DNA of 10,807 bases, from NCBI GenBank assembly GCA_964450355.1, contig CAYVDH010000122.1, forward strand, positions 1-10,807, written 5' to 3'. The DNA comes from CAYVDH01 sp964450355. GTDB lineage: Bacteria > Bacteroidota > Bacteroidia > NS11-12g > UBA955. A program made the position numbers and the translations under genes. Within the stretch, counting starts at the first letter, position 1. Each line of letters begins with the position of its first letter. Below, one piece after another: positions 1 to 7,372 of this stretch. The notes under the pieces are model-generated. The model ran no database searches. It was not told the DNA's origin and saw nothing but the letters and a program-made list of their open reading frames with translations.

Positions 1-412
1 CCATCATTTGGTCATATTTATTTCTACCTATTAAATTTTTATAATTTTCAATCAATTTATTATAACATTTCCTTGTTTCTATTGCCATTCTTTTCCCTTT
101 AGCAGAAAGTAATATAATGGTTGATCTTCTGTCTGTTTTATTGATTTGAGATTTTAAATAACCTAATTCGGTCATTTCAGAGACGACTTTACTCACAGCT
201 TGTTTTGTCACTCCTACCGATTCAGAGATGCTTATGCTGGTTTTACCACCTTTATACAATAAAATTAACAGGGGTAAAAATGATGATTTGAAATCAGAAT
301 AACCACGCCACCTTACTTCAGCTTCTATTTGTGATTCAAGCTTTTTCTTAAGTTTTGAAGTGGTAATAAATATGTTTTCAAATTCAGCTTCTGTGTTAAC
401 GCTTCTAGCCAT
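1..412 (-). CDS. MarR-family winged-helix transcriptional regulator (partial, C-terminus beyond window)
   Basis: The minus-strand frame opens at ATG 412-410 and runs open to the window edge, giving 137 residues and no stop. The product is a MarR-type DNA-binding protein. An N-terminal helix is followed by a helix-turn-helix near residues 60-84 (ISESVGVTKQAVSKVVSEM) and a wing carrying the family's DRR signature (NKTDRRSTIILLSAKGKRM, residues about 93-111). The N-terminal part reads MARSVNTEAEFENIF. MarR proteins usually have 140-160 residues, so only a short C-terminal helix should be missing. Its first 8 bases overlap the end of the upstream aldolase gene (ATGGCTAG holds both its start and the aldolase stop), so it is probably translated as the last known gene of the pepP-fusion-aldolase operon. 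By inference it may regulate that operon. The ligand is unknown. The family call is firm; the target is a guess. Confidence 0.9.
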   Translation of the reverse strand, partial: MARSVNTEAEFENIFITTSKLKKKLESQIEAEVRWRGYSDFKSSFLPLLILLYKGGKTSISISESVGVTKQAVSKVVSEMTELGYLKSQINKTDRRSTIILLSAKGKRMAIETRKCYNKLIENYKNLIGRNKYDQMM

Positions 413-1382
413 GCTTATTCAAAATGTTTTGTCTGTATTTTTCTGTATCTAAGTTTAAAATGAAGGCAACATCTTGTTTTGCAAGGCTTGTTGTTCTAAA
501 ATTCAATTGTTGACAATGGAAATGGATGTAAGATACTGCTATTAAATTTTCAGCAATGGCCATCGCATTTTTTTCGTTTGCAAATATTTGAATGGAATTT
601 TTTTCTTTTAATATGTTTATTTTTTTTGTATCGTTATTCACTCCCCAGTTTTCTCCTATTACTACTGCTTGATCTGGGAATAAATAATTGTTCAAAAGAT
701 TAGGGTTTTCAATGATTGATTGAATCTCATTTGATTGCAAAGTGTATTCATTTTCCTCTATTAGTGTCAGCTTGTATGTGAGGGATGCATTCAATTGGTA
801 TTGATTTTCAATTCTATTAATTGCAAGTTGATGTAGTAAAATGGCTTGCTCTTTTTCCTTTGAATGAACAATTAATCCATGGTTTTTTAAAAAAATTAAT
901 GCTGGTAATTCAGGTAATTGCTTTATGCAATTTGAAATTGATTTGCTAAGTGGATAACCAGGATTAAGATATGGCAAAAGCAAAAATGGAACATCAAAAA
1001 ACAAATTTTTTAATTTACTTTCTACATCATCACTACACAATAATACATTTACTGCCAATGGATGTGTATGAATGACATAACTGTTTAAAACAGCATGAAA
1101 ACCAGTTTCCATACTTGGCAATAATCCTGTGGGATTGATGATTTGATTTTCAACATCTGCTTTAAATTCTGCATCTGGATTTGTATAATTTGTGCAATTT
1201 AAATGTTCAGAAACCTGATTGTAATTCAATTTAACATACCCTTTTTCAATGTCTTTTAAAAAAAAACCCGAGGCTTTGATGTACATTTCGTCTCCAATTT
1301 TAACTGAAGTATTACCTCCTGCTCCTTGAGTATAATATGGAGATAAAGAAACAGATAGCGAAATATCAATTAAGTCTTGCAT
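405..1382 (-). CDS. Class II aldolase/adducin-family sugar-phosphate aldolase
   Basis: This is a 325-residue cytoplasmic protein of the zinc-dependent class II aldolase family (fuculose/rhamnulose-phosphate aldolase, ribulose-phosphate epimerase). Visible motifs are AGGNTSVK (residues 21-28) and KASG (36-39) for phosphate binding, Glu92 in METGFH as likely catalytic base, His105 and His107 in THTHP-like IHTHPL, and KNHGLIV with His168 as third zinc ligand. The roughly 130 residues beyond the core include FPDQAVVIGEN (about 235-245), a segment also known from longer aldolases such as those in rhamnulose-phosphate aldolase/dehydrogenase proteins. The dehydrogenase half is absent. All zinc ligands are present, so it should be an active enzyme rather than an adducin-like relic. 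It starts 2 bases after the stop of the kinase fusion, and its end overlaps the MarR start. A kinase followed by an aldolase suggests cleavage of a phosphorylated sugar, but the substrate cannot be read from sequence. Confidence 0.88.
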   Translation of the reverse strand: MQDLIDISLSVSLSPYYTQGAGGNTSVKIGDEMYIKASGFFLKDIEKGYVKLNYNQVSEHLNCTNYTNPDAEFKADVENQIINPTGLLPSMETGFHAVLNSYVIHTHPLAVNVLLCSDDVESKLKNLFFDVPFLLLPYLNPGYPLSKSISNCIKQLPELPALIFLKNHGLIVHSKEKEQAILLHQLAINRIENQYQLNASLTYKLTLIEENEYTLQSNEIQSIIENPNLLNNYLFPDQAVVIGENWGVNNDTKKINILKEKNSIQIFANEKNAMAIAENLIAVSYIHFHCQQLNFRTTSLAKQDVAFILNLDTEKYRQNILNKHG

Positions 1383-1384
1383 GG

Positions 1385-3415
1385 TTAATCATTTAAAGAT
1401 TGAATGATAAGTGACATGGTAAACAATTGCATGATACCATTGTAATCATTTTGCCATTCACTGTTATATATTCCTAATTCTTCTAGCAATTCCAAATGAT
1501 CGTATGCTATTAATTCAATTGTTTTTGAGTCAATATTTCCTGAAAATTCAATACTGTGTTGACCTAATTCTAAATAATCGTGTTGAATTGTCATTTCAGA
1601 ATTTTCTTTAATTGCATTGATTAAATGATCAACATAAAATGTATTTTTAACTAACAATCTTAGAGATAATTGTTGGTTTATTTCACAAAATTGAACAACC
1701 ATGTCTGCTGAATTTTGTTGAACTTTGATGTATTTATCTGAATCTTCTTTTCTGTCTTCTAATTGTTGTAAAACTTGGTTTGGATCTTTGTCTCTCTCTT
1801 CTACATCTCGTTTTAGTTTTCGTTGTATTCTGATGGTTTCATCAGGGTTTAAAAACACTTTTAAATCGTACAACTCTGCCTGTGATTTTAAATAAAAAGG
1901 GTGTAAACCTTCGAAAACAATTAACGTATTACTGGATATGTATTGAGGCAAGGTAAATTTACCATGTTGGTGGTCGTAGTGTTTTCGGTAAATGGATTTA
2001 CCTTCTTTTAAATCCTTGGTATCCTGATAATCTTTGTGAATGTCATTGGCTTTGGGATTCAAATGTGTAATGCTATTCCAGTTTTCATTTCCTCTTTCCC
2101 ATTTATGCATGTCATCGCCTCTAACAATGGTTAAGTTTTTTTCATTTACTACATGGTTAATTAAATCAGTATAAGTCGATTTTCCCGCACCTGAATCACC
2201 TCCTACTCCTATTAAAAAGGGTTTGTAATTTATCTTTTGAAGAATTAAATGATTAATTCCGTTTTTATACATTAAAAAAAGTAATAGAGCTAAACTAGAT
2301 TGAAGCAAAGTAAATGCAATGTTGACGTTTCTTTCAGAATGGGTTTCAAATACATTTATATCTGAATTTGGCAATAAAATGAAATAAAGAAAATACATGC
2401 CAGTTAACACATAATACATGGTTTTTTGAGTCTCAGAAAACTTGATGACAAAATAAATAAAGAAAGGGACTAACCAACAATACCAACCTTGCATAGGAGA
2501 TATGAATAAGGTTAATACTCCAAAACTAAATGCCAGAAAAAGTAACAATAAATTTTTATTGATTCTAATGAAAGACATGGACCAAACAAGCAAAGCCATA
2601 TATGCTCCTATAACTAATAAAAAACTATTATTCCCAATATTGATAAACGCATCAAACACCTTTGTTTGTACAGTGTTGTTATACACCATCTGTATGTATG
2701 AATCAGAAAATAAAAAAGGCAATTGAACTATTACAAAAACAATGAAAAAAATCAATACTGTAGTCACCACATTCATCCAACTTTTTTTATTTTTAAAAGC
2801 ATAAATAACAAAAAATGGCAACACCATGGCGATGTTTGTTTTGGCTGCACATGCTAAAGCCAATAAAATGGCTGATACATACCACTTTTCTTTAAACAAA
2901 GCATACAATGCCATGATTAAAAATCCTATAGGTATAATGTCTAATTGACCATGAAAATAATTGATATATAGTATGATTGGTGATAACCAATACAACCACA
3001 ACACTTGTATGTGTTTGGTTTTTAACCACCTTAACAATACCACTAATATTATAAAATCAAATAACAACAAAGGCAAGCGCATTAAAAATATATGTAGTGC
3101 ACTTGCATTGTATATTTCAGGACTTAATAGAAATGAAAACAATGTTCGAGGAATTGACAAAATGAACAACATGATACTTGGATAAGGAAAATGTTCTTCA
3201 ACCCCACCTTGATTGAATTGCTCATAAGGATTTTGAAATCCACTTTCGACAAAATAATTGACAAAAGGTGTAAATAAATCTCTCAAATAATGGCTTGCAA
3301 AAAATACACTTAAAACCAGTTTAATGCCTAACCCAAACCAAAACAAAGGAGATTTTAAACCTTGAATTTTAGAATTACCGTATTTATCTTGCAAAAAATA
3401 TTTATACGATTTCAT
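1385..3415 (-). CDS. Fusion of GT-C-like polytopic membrane glycosyltransferase with phosphoribulokinase/uridine kinase-type kinase
   Basis: The protein has 676 residues and two unlike halves. Residues about 20-385 hold some 11-12 hydrophobic segments. A first extracytoplasmic loop carries Asp46 and the stretch FTPFVNYFVESGFQNPYEQF, and a later one has HGQLDIIP (155-162) with AAKTNIAMVLPF (190-201). This pattern is typical of GT-C mannosyltransferase-like proteins that use polyprenyl-phosphate sugars. Residues about 399-590 form a soluble P-loop kinase: Walker A GDSGAGKST (406-414), RGDDMHKWERG (432-442), HLNPKAND (451-458), FEGLHPFY (501-508), and an Arg/Lys-rich lid (527-541). EGLHP and the IYRKHYDHQHGKF stretch resemble phosphoribulokinase more than uridine kinase. 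The last 85 residues are not recognised. The gene lies 7 bases after pepP and 2 bases before the aldolase. The reading frame is continuous across the junction, so the fusion is not an obvious sequencing artefact. Specificities of both halves are unknown. Confidence 0.85.
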   Translation of the reverse strand: MKSYKYFLQDKYGNSKIQGLKSPLFWFGLGIKLVLSVFFASHYLRDLFTPFVNYFVESGFQNPYEQFNQGGVEEHFPYPSIMLFILSIPRTLFSFLLSPEIYNASALHIFLMRLPLLLFDFIILVVLLRWLKTKHIQVLWLYWLSPIILYINYFHGQLDIIPIGFLIMALYALFKEKWYVSAILLALACAAKTNIAMVLPFFVIYAFKNKKSWMNVVTTVLIFFIVFVIVQLPFLFSDSYIQMVYNNTVQTKVFDAFINIGNNSFLLVIGAYMALLVWSMSFIRINKNLLLLFLAFSFGVLTLFISPMQGWYCWLVPFFIYFVIKFSETQKTMYYVLTGMYFLYFILLPNSDINVFETHSERNVNIAFTLLQSSLALLLFLMYKNGINHLILQKINYKPFLIGVGGDSGAGKSTYTDLINHVVNEKNLTIVRGDDMHKWERGNENWNSITHLNPKANDIHKDYQDTKDLKEGKSIYRKHYDHQHGKFTLPQYISSNTLIVFEGLHPFYLKSQAELYDLKVFLNPDETIRIQRKLKRDVEERDKDPNQVLQQLEDRKEDSDKYIKVQQNSADMVVQFCEINQQLSLRLLVKNTFYVDHLINAIKENSEMTIQHDYLELGQHSIEFSGNIDSKTIELIAYDHLELLEELGIYNSEWQNDYNGIMQLFTMSLIIQSLND

Positions 3416-3422
3416 CTTTAAA

Positions 3423-4721
3423 TTATTTATTCATCAAGGATTCAATTTCTTCTACTTCAATTGGCATGTTGATTGCATCCATCAAATCAATAGGATTACC
3501 ATCAGTTAAAATTAAATTATTTTCAATTCTGATTCCAATACCTTCTTCTTTAATATATATACCTGGCTCACATGTAAACAACATACCAGCTTTCATTTGC
3601 TCATACCTCATGCCAACATCATGAACATCAATCCCTAAAAAATGGCTGGTACCATGCATGAAATATTTTTTATATGCTGGCCAATTTGGGTCTTCGTTTT
3701 TGATGTCATTCATTGTTATTAAACCTAAATCCACCAATTCTTTTTCCATCAATTCTTTTCCAACTATTTGATGATAATCCATCAACATAGTACCTGGTTT
3801 TAACAACTTAGAGGCTTCTCTCATCACTCTTAGCACAGCATTATAAACTTGCTTTTGTCTATCAGTAAATTTACCATTGACAGGTATCACTCTGGTCATA
3901 TCACTGGCATAATTTGCATAATCAACTCCACAATCTACCAATAACAAATCTCCATCATTGCATACCGAATTGTTGTCAATATAATGTAATACACAAGCAT
4001 TTTTACCTGATGCAACTATTGGATGAAATGAATGACCAGTGGCAGCATTTTTAATGTATTCGTGTATTAATTCAGCTTCTACTTCGTATTCCATCACACC
4101 AGGTTTTACAAAATTTAGCAACCTTTCAAATCCTTTTTTAGAAATTCCAATGGCATGTTTGATTAAGGTCATTTCAATCTCACTTTTAATGCTTCTTAAT
4201 CTTTGTAAAATTGGAGCAGCGCGATGATAATGATGCAAAGGATATTCTCGTTTTATTTTACAAGCAAAATCTAAATCAGAATAGGGTGATTTAAATGAAA
4301 ATCGGTCGTTTTCATTTAACGTTAAATAAATATTTTCTGCATAATTTATTTTTGGTCTTATTGCTTGATCAAAATTATCATTCCAAAATACTGATTTTAT
4401 ACCTGATGCTTGAGTAGCTTCTTCTTTGGTGTACTTATGTCCTTCCCATACAGCTATGGTTTCATTGGTCTGTTTTAAAAAAAGGCATTCTTTGTAAGCA
4501 GCTTCTGGAGAATCGGGAAACAATACCAAAATACTATCTTCTTGGTCTATTCCTGTTAACCAAAACAAATCAGAATTTTGTTTGAAGTCCATGCTTGCAT
4601 CCCCATTTCTTACAAATTCGTAATTGCTTCTAAAAATGGCTATGCTGTTTGGTAACATCTGAGCTACAAACTTTTTTCTATTTTCTATAAACAATTGATT
4701 ATCTATTGATTTATATTTCAT
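3423..4721 (-). CDS. pepP: Aminopeptidase P (Xaa-Pro aminopeptidase, M24B)
   Basis: This cytoplasmic metallopeptidase removes an N-terminal residue preceding proline. It has 432 residues, the usual length, with an N-terminal AMP_N domain (about 4-140) and a C-terminal pita-bread domain (about 180-425). The dinuclear metal ligands are all visible: Asp263 (VDCG), Asp274 (SDMTR), His360 (HGTSHFLGIDVHDVG), Glu385 (CEPGIY) and Glu400 (GIRIE). The substrate-binding His246 sits in VLHYIDN. No signal peptide is present. It is the first gene of a minus-strand run that continues after 7 bases into the kinase fusion. The ATG at 4721 is preceded by a TAATTTTG promoter-like box only 4 bases away. Its place at the head of a sugar-related operon looks like promoter sharing rather than a shared pathway. 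The family assignment is secure. Confidence 0.95.
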   Translation of the reverse strand: MKYKSIDNQLFIENRKKFVAQMLPNSIAIFRSNYEFVRNGDASMDFKQNSDLFWLTGIDQEDSILVLFPDSPEAAYKECLFLKQTNETIAVWEGHKYTKEEATQASGIKSVFWNDNFDQAIRPKINYAENIYLTLNENDRFSFKSPYSDLDFACKIKREYPLHHYHRAAPILQRLRSIKSEIEMTLIKHAIGISKKGFERLLNFVKPGVMEYEVEAELIHEYIKNAATGHSFHPIVASGKNACVLHYIDNNSVCNDGDLLLVDCGVDYANYASDMTRVIPVNGKFTDRQKQVYNAVLRVMREASKLLKPGTMLMDYHQIVGKELMEKELVDLGLITMNDIKNEDPNWPAYKKYFMHGTSHFLGIDVHDVGMRYEQMKAGMLFTCEPGIYIKEEGIGIRIENNLILTDGNPIDLMDAINMPIEVEEIESLMNK

Positions 4722-4725
4722 TTGA

Positions 4726-4733
4726 CAAAATTA
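4726..4733 (-). promoter_or_regulatory. Possible Bacteroidota -7 box (TAATTTTG) for pepP
   Basis: Read on the minus strand, this is an exact TAnnTTTG match ending 4 bases before the pepP ATG. A TTG lies further upstream at 4761-4759, with a 25-base spacer that is longer than the usual 19 or so. If used, transcription would begin at or next to the start codon and give a nearly leaderless mRNA. The match is exact, but the sequence is AT-rich and chance is possible. Confidence 0.35.
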
Positions 4734-4780
4734 AAATGCGAAAATAATGAATTAAAGTCAATTAGTTTTCATTCACTTGT

Positions 4781-4788
4781 TATCTTTG
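4781..4788 (+). promoter_or_regulatory. Possible -7 box (TATCTTTG) upstream of the L,D-transpeptidase gene
   Basis: This is an exact TAnnTTTG match about 90 bases upstream of the ATG at 4878. No TTG sits at the expected distance upstream, so the call rests on the -7 box alone. It would give a leader of roughly 85 bases. Confidence 0.3.
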
Positions 4789-4810
4789 AATCAAGAATTG
4801 AACTAAAATG

Positions 4811-4840
4811 TTGTATTTTTATTCATTTAAAATACTTTTT
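4811..4840 (+). promoter_or_regulatory. Alternative promoter TTG-N19-TACTTTTT for the L,D-transpeptidase gene
   Basis: A TTG at 4811-4813 is followed after exactly 19 bases by TACTTTTT (4833-4840), which differs from TAnnTTTG only in the last base. The spacing is that of the Bacteroidota promoter, and the leader would be about 30 bases. It competes with the exact box at 4781. Confidence 0.3.
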
Positions 4841-4877
4841 TATTCCTGTTTTGAGTTAAACACATAATTGCTATTAA

Positions 4878-5516
4878 ATGAAATATATCTATTTAATTTT
4901 TGTATTAGTTTTCAATTGCTTTTCTAAAGTGAATGAAAAACAAATTATTAACTATACTAAAACTAATGTAAAGCATGATAATACTAGTATTATATACCGC
5001 GATTCAATCATTAAAGTGGCCAAATCATTTTGCATAAAACACAAGATGGACACAACTATAGCTATAGTCATCAATTATAAAATCCATTCAGGTTTAAAAA
5101 GAGGCTTCATCATTCAACTTTATAATGGAAAAACATTAGATAGTTTTATGGTAAGTCATGGATGCGGAGACAGCGCTTGGGGAAGTGATGAAACGAAAAA
5201 TAAACCTAAATTTAGCAACGAATTTGAAAGCCATTGCAGTTCATTAGGAAAATACAAATTGTATGGAAGAGCTTACAGTGATTGGGGTATCAATGTAAAA
5301 TACATAATGAAAGGACTAGACAAAACCAATAGCAATGCATACAGCAGAACCATTGTATTACATAGCTGGGAAAGTGTTACCAATGACGAAATTTACCCAA
5401 AAGGAACAGCTGAGGGATGGGGATGTCCAGCAGTGAGTAATTCCACTATGTTGTATTTAGACAGTCTATTGTCTAAGAAGAAAAAACCAGTATTAATGTG
5501 GTTATATTATCAATAA
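4878..5516 (+). CDS. Murein L,D-transpeptidase-like catalytic domain protein (YkuD_2 type)
   Basis: This 212-residue protein resembles the YkuD_2 group, which is related to L,D-transpeptidases that act on peptidoglycan stem peptides. The hydrophobic N-terminus (residues 2-13, then NCFSK) points to export. Cys14 gives a poor lipobox because Asn is at -1, so a lipoprotein anchor is doubtful. Catalytic features are SSLGKYKLYGRAYSDWG (121-137), the histidine motif VLHSW (160-164, His162), and the nucleophile motif EGWGCPAVSN (179-188, Cys183). The GCPAVS form replaces the SxGCxR of classical YkuD enzymes, as is usual for this subgroup. The gene stands alone, divergent from pepP and convergent with the hydrolase gene 10 bases downstream. 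Envelope location and cross-linking or cleavage of peptidoglycan are inferred from the family; activity of the subgroup is less well established. Confidence 0.82.
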   Translation: MKYIYLIFVLVFNCFSKVNEKQIINYTKTNVKHDNTSIIYRDSIIKVAKSFCIKHKMDTTIAIVINYKIHSGLKRGFIIQLYNGKTLDSFMVSHGCGDSAWGSDETKNKPKFSNEFESHCSSLGKYKLYGRAYSDWGINVKYIMKGLDKTNSNAYSRTIVLHSWESVTNDEIYPKGTAEGWGCPAVSNSTMLYLDSLLSKKKKPVLMWLYYQ

Positions 5517-5526
5517 ATTAAAATCA

Positions 5527-6375
5527 TTAATCCAATAAGAATTCTACTGAATTTTCAACTAACTCTTCTAACATTTCTGTTACATCTTCCACTTCGTTAA
5601 AAGGGTGTTTAGCACCAAATGTATGGTCACCTTGCTCCACCCTAATAAAAATTGAATGCTGTATGGTATTGTATAAAAATTCGGCATGCGATATATCTAC
5701 AGATTCATCTTTGTCTCCATGAATAATTAACAATGGTTTGTCAAATAATTTGGCTTGTTGTCTTATATCTAAAGTTTTTTTATTGCTGATGTAATCATCA
5801 TAAAATTGTTTTTTTAATGGCAATAATTGTTTTGTTCTTTTGTTTTCAACCATCACAACACCATTTTCTTCCCATTCTTTTACCGTATCATTTCTAAAAA
5901 AAGATTCGAAATCAGACAATGAAGCCCATAATACAGTTTTTTTAATTCTTTTGTCTTCTAATGATTTTAAAAAGGCTATACCTCCACCTCTACTGTGACC
6001 TATGATGTATATTTCCTTTGTGTTTATTGGTAATTGCTCTTCTTGCTCTATAACAAAATCAAGAACTAAATCTAAATCTTTTAATTCCTTGCTGTAATTA
6101 TTCTCCGAAAAAGCATCTAAATCTGTTAGTTCATATAAATTATCTGGAGTTATACCATTATAAGAAAAATTAAATTTAAAAAAAGCAAATCCATTTTCAG
6201 CAAATTTATTTGCAACCCAATTAAAATGCCCCCAATCTTTAAAACCTTTGAAACCATGAACAAATACTATTACTGGTAACGATTTTTTTGTCTCTGGATA
6301 AGTTATATCCAGTGTTATTTTTCTAGCTTCTTGACCTTTGATTACATACTCTATTTTATTCAATTTTTTCTCCAT
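5527..6375 (-). CDS. Alpha/beta hydrolase (dienelactone hydrolase/peptidase-like), substrate unknown
   Basis: This is a 282-residue cytoplasmic serine hydrolase with no signal peptide. The oxyanion-hole motif is VFVHGFKGFKDWG (37-49). The nucleophile elbow is GHSRGG (126-131, Ser128). The likely acid is Asp223 in IIHGDKDESV, and the catalytic His is His251 in QGDHTFG. The triad is complete and correctly ordered. A lid-like insert at about 155-205 contains many charged residues. Such proteins act as esterases, lactonases or acyl-peptide hydrolases, and sequence alone does not choose. It is the last gene of the GT2-pdxH-folB operon. Its ATG shares one base with the folB stop (TAATG), implying coupled translation. 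Nothing here links it to folate or PLP chemistry. Confidence 0.85.
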   Translation of the reverse strand: MEKKLNKIEYVIKGQEARKITLDITYPETKKSLPVIVFVHGFKGFKDWGHFNWVANKFAENGFAFFKFNFSYNGITPDNLYELTDLDAFSENNYSKELKDLDLVLDFVIEQEEQLPINTKEIYIIGHSRGGGIAFLKSLEDKRIKKTVLWASLSDFESFFRNDTVKEWEENGVVMVENKRTKQLLPLKKQFYDDYISNKKTLDIRQQAKLFDKPLLIIHGDKDESVDISHAEFLYNTIQHSIFIRVEQGDHTFGAKHPFNEVEDVTEMLEELVENSVEFLLD

Positions 6376-6761
6376 TAATGATCAAATTTTTTACAAATTT
6401 CTACTGATAATGACTCTACTCTTTGCCCTATAAATGCGGGATTTAATTTTTTAATTTCACAAATGATGTTTTTTTTCCCCTTTGCTTTTTCATTCAATGC
6501 ATTAATGATGTCTAAAGCTAGGTGTTCTAAAAGGTGGTGTTTATTTTGAAATTCCTCTTTCACAGTTTGAACAATGACTTCGTAATTTACAAAATCATTT
6601 TCTACGGGCAATTTACTGTATTGAATTTCAACATTGACCAAAAAATGATTTTCAATTTTTTCTTCTAAAGGATAATATCCCATTGCAGAAAAAATTTCAA
6701 TACCTTTAGCTGATATCTTGTAAGAATTTTCCACTAAGGACTCATCCTTTCTATTTTCCAT
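6375..6761 (-). CDS. folB: Dihydroneopterin aldolase (folate biosynthesis)
   Basis: FolB splits 7,8-dihydroneopterin to 6-hydroxymethyl-dihydropterin and glycolaldehyde. Over the FolB core one sees AKGIEIFSAMGYYPLEEKIENHF (18-40), the NY pair (59-60), the LLEHLA helix with Glu79 that contacts the pterin, and EIKKLNPAF, where Lys104 is the likely catalytic lysine. The ATG start at 6761 overlaps pdxH by 28 bases and adds a non-conserved MENRKDESL head. A GTG at 6734-6732 (residue 10) would overlap the pdxH stop by only one base and give 119 residues, the usual FolB length. An AAGGA-like sequence lies about 10 bases upstream of that GTG. Both starts are possible, and the GTG is perhaps better. 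The gene is followed by the hydrolase with a one-base overlap. Confidence 0.9.
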   Translation of the reverse strand: MENRKDESLVENSYKISAKGIEIFSAMGYYPLEEKIENHFLVNVEIQYSKLPVENDFVNYEVIVQTVKEEFQNKHHLLEHLALDIINALNEKAKGKKNIICEIKKLNPAFIGQRVESLSVEICKKFDH

Positions 6762-7372
6762 TGATTATTATCATTTAAAACATATAATAATCTGTCGTGC
6801 AATCTACTTGGCCTGCCTTGCCAAAATTCAATTTTATATGGCTTTACTATATATCCACCCCAATGTTCAGGCCTAATGATTGGATTTGTTTCATAAAGTT
6901 CTGTTGCTTTCTCTAATTTGTTTTCAAGATAAGTTCTATCTGGAATAATTTCACTTTGATTGCTAACAATAGCACCAATTTGACTCATTTTAGGTCTTGA
7001 ATAAAAATACTCATCGTTGGTTCTATCATCTAATTTTTCGGCAATTCCATTGATTCTAACTTGTCTTTCAAGTTCCAGCCATAAAAAGTTTAAAGCTACT
7101 TGATTGTTTTGATTGATTTGATTGCCTTTATGACTTAAATAATTAGTATAAAAAACAAAACCATTGTCATTGAATTCTTTCAATAACACGACTCTACTTT
7201 CGGGAACATTGTTCAAAGAAGTAGAAATAACCATGGCATTAGGTTCTGAAAGTTCTGCATTAATGCATTCTTCAAACCAATGTTTAAATTGTTCTATTGG
7301 ATTACTTTTTACTTCAGCGATATCTAACGATTCTTTGCTGTATTCTTTTCTTAAATCTGATAATTTGCTCAT
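6734..7372 (-). CDS. pdxH: Pyridoxine/pyridoxamine 5'-phosphate oxidase
   Basis: This FMN enzyme oxidises pyridoxine or pyridoxamine phosphate to pyridoxal phosphate, the last step of PLP synthesis and salvage. The protein has 212 residues, close to the usual 210-220. Motifs in order are RVVLLK (60-65) and FYTNYLSHKG (74-83) for FMN, LERQVRINGIAEKL (101-114), SRPKMSQIGAIVSNQS (125-140), WGGY (171-174), EFWQGRPSRLHDR (182-194) for the PLP site, and the conserved end ERMSP. It starts at an ATG that overlaps the stop of the upstream glycosyltransferase by 4 bases (ATGA). Its own stop (TAG, 6736-6734) lies inside the longer folB reading frame. All family signatures are present, so the call is firm. 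Confidence 0.96.
   Translation of the reverse strand: MSKLSDLRKEYSKESLDIAEVKSNPIEQFKHWFEECINAELSEPNAMVISTSLNNVPESRVVLLKEFNDNGFVFYTNYLSHKGNQINQNNQVALNFLWLELERQVRINGIAEKLDDRTNDEYFYSRPKMSQIGAIVSNQSEIIPDRTYLENKLEKATELYETNPIIRPEHWGGYIVKPYKIEFWQGRPSRLHDRLLYVLNDNNQWKIERMSP

Noticed and set aside
1249..1270. Slippery T TTA AAA heptamer and nine-base homopolymer in the aldolase gene
   Set aside because: The sequence fits a frameshift or phase-variation site, but it encodes the conserved SGFFLKD segment in frame. Such runs are expected in AT-rich DNA, and no alternative product is evident.
2174..2200. Uridine kinase as the specific function of the P-loop domain
   Set aside because: The Walker A motif is shared, but EGLHP and the surrounding motifs fit phosphoribulokinase better. 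Neither substrate is supported by context.
2502..2726. Open frame on the plus strand inside the kinase fusion gene
   Set aside because: It lies entirely opposite the membrane-domain coding sequence and shows no recognisable domain. The same applies to the frame at 2961-3185.
4039..4227. Open frame on the plus strand inside pepP
   Set aside because: It is antisense to a well-conserved metallopeptidase domain and has no family features.
5517..5526. Bidirectional terminator between the convergent transpeptidase and hydrolase genes
   Set aside because: The gap is 10 bases with no inverted repeat.
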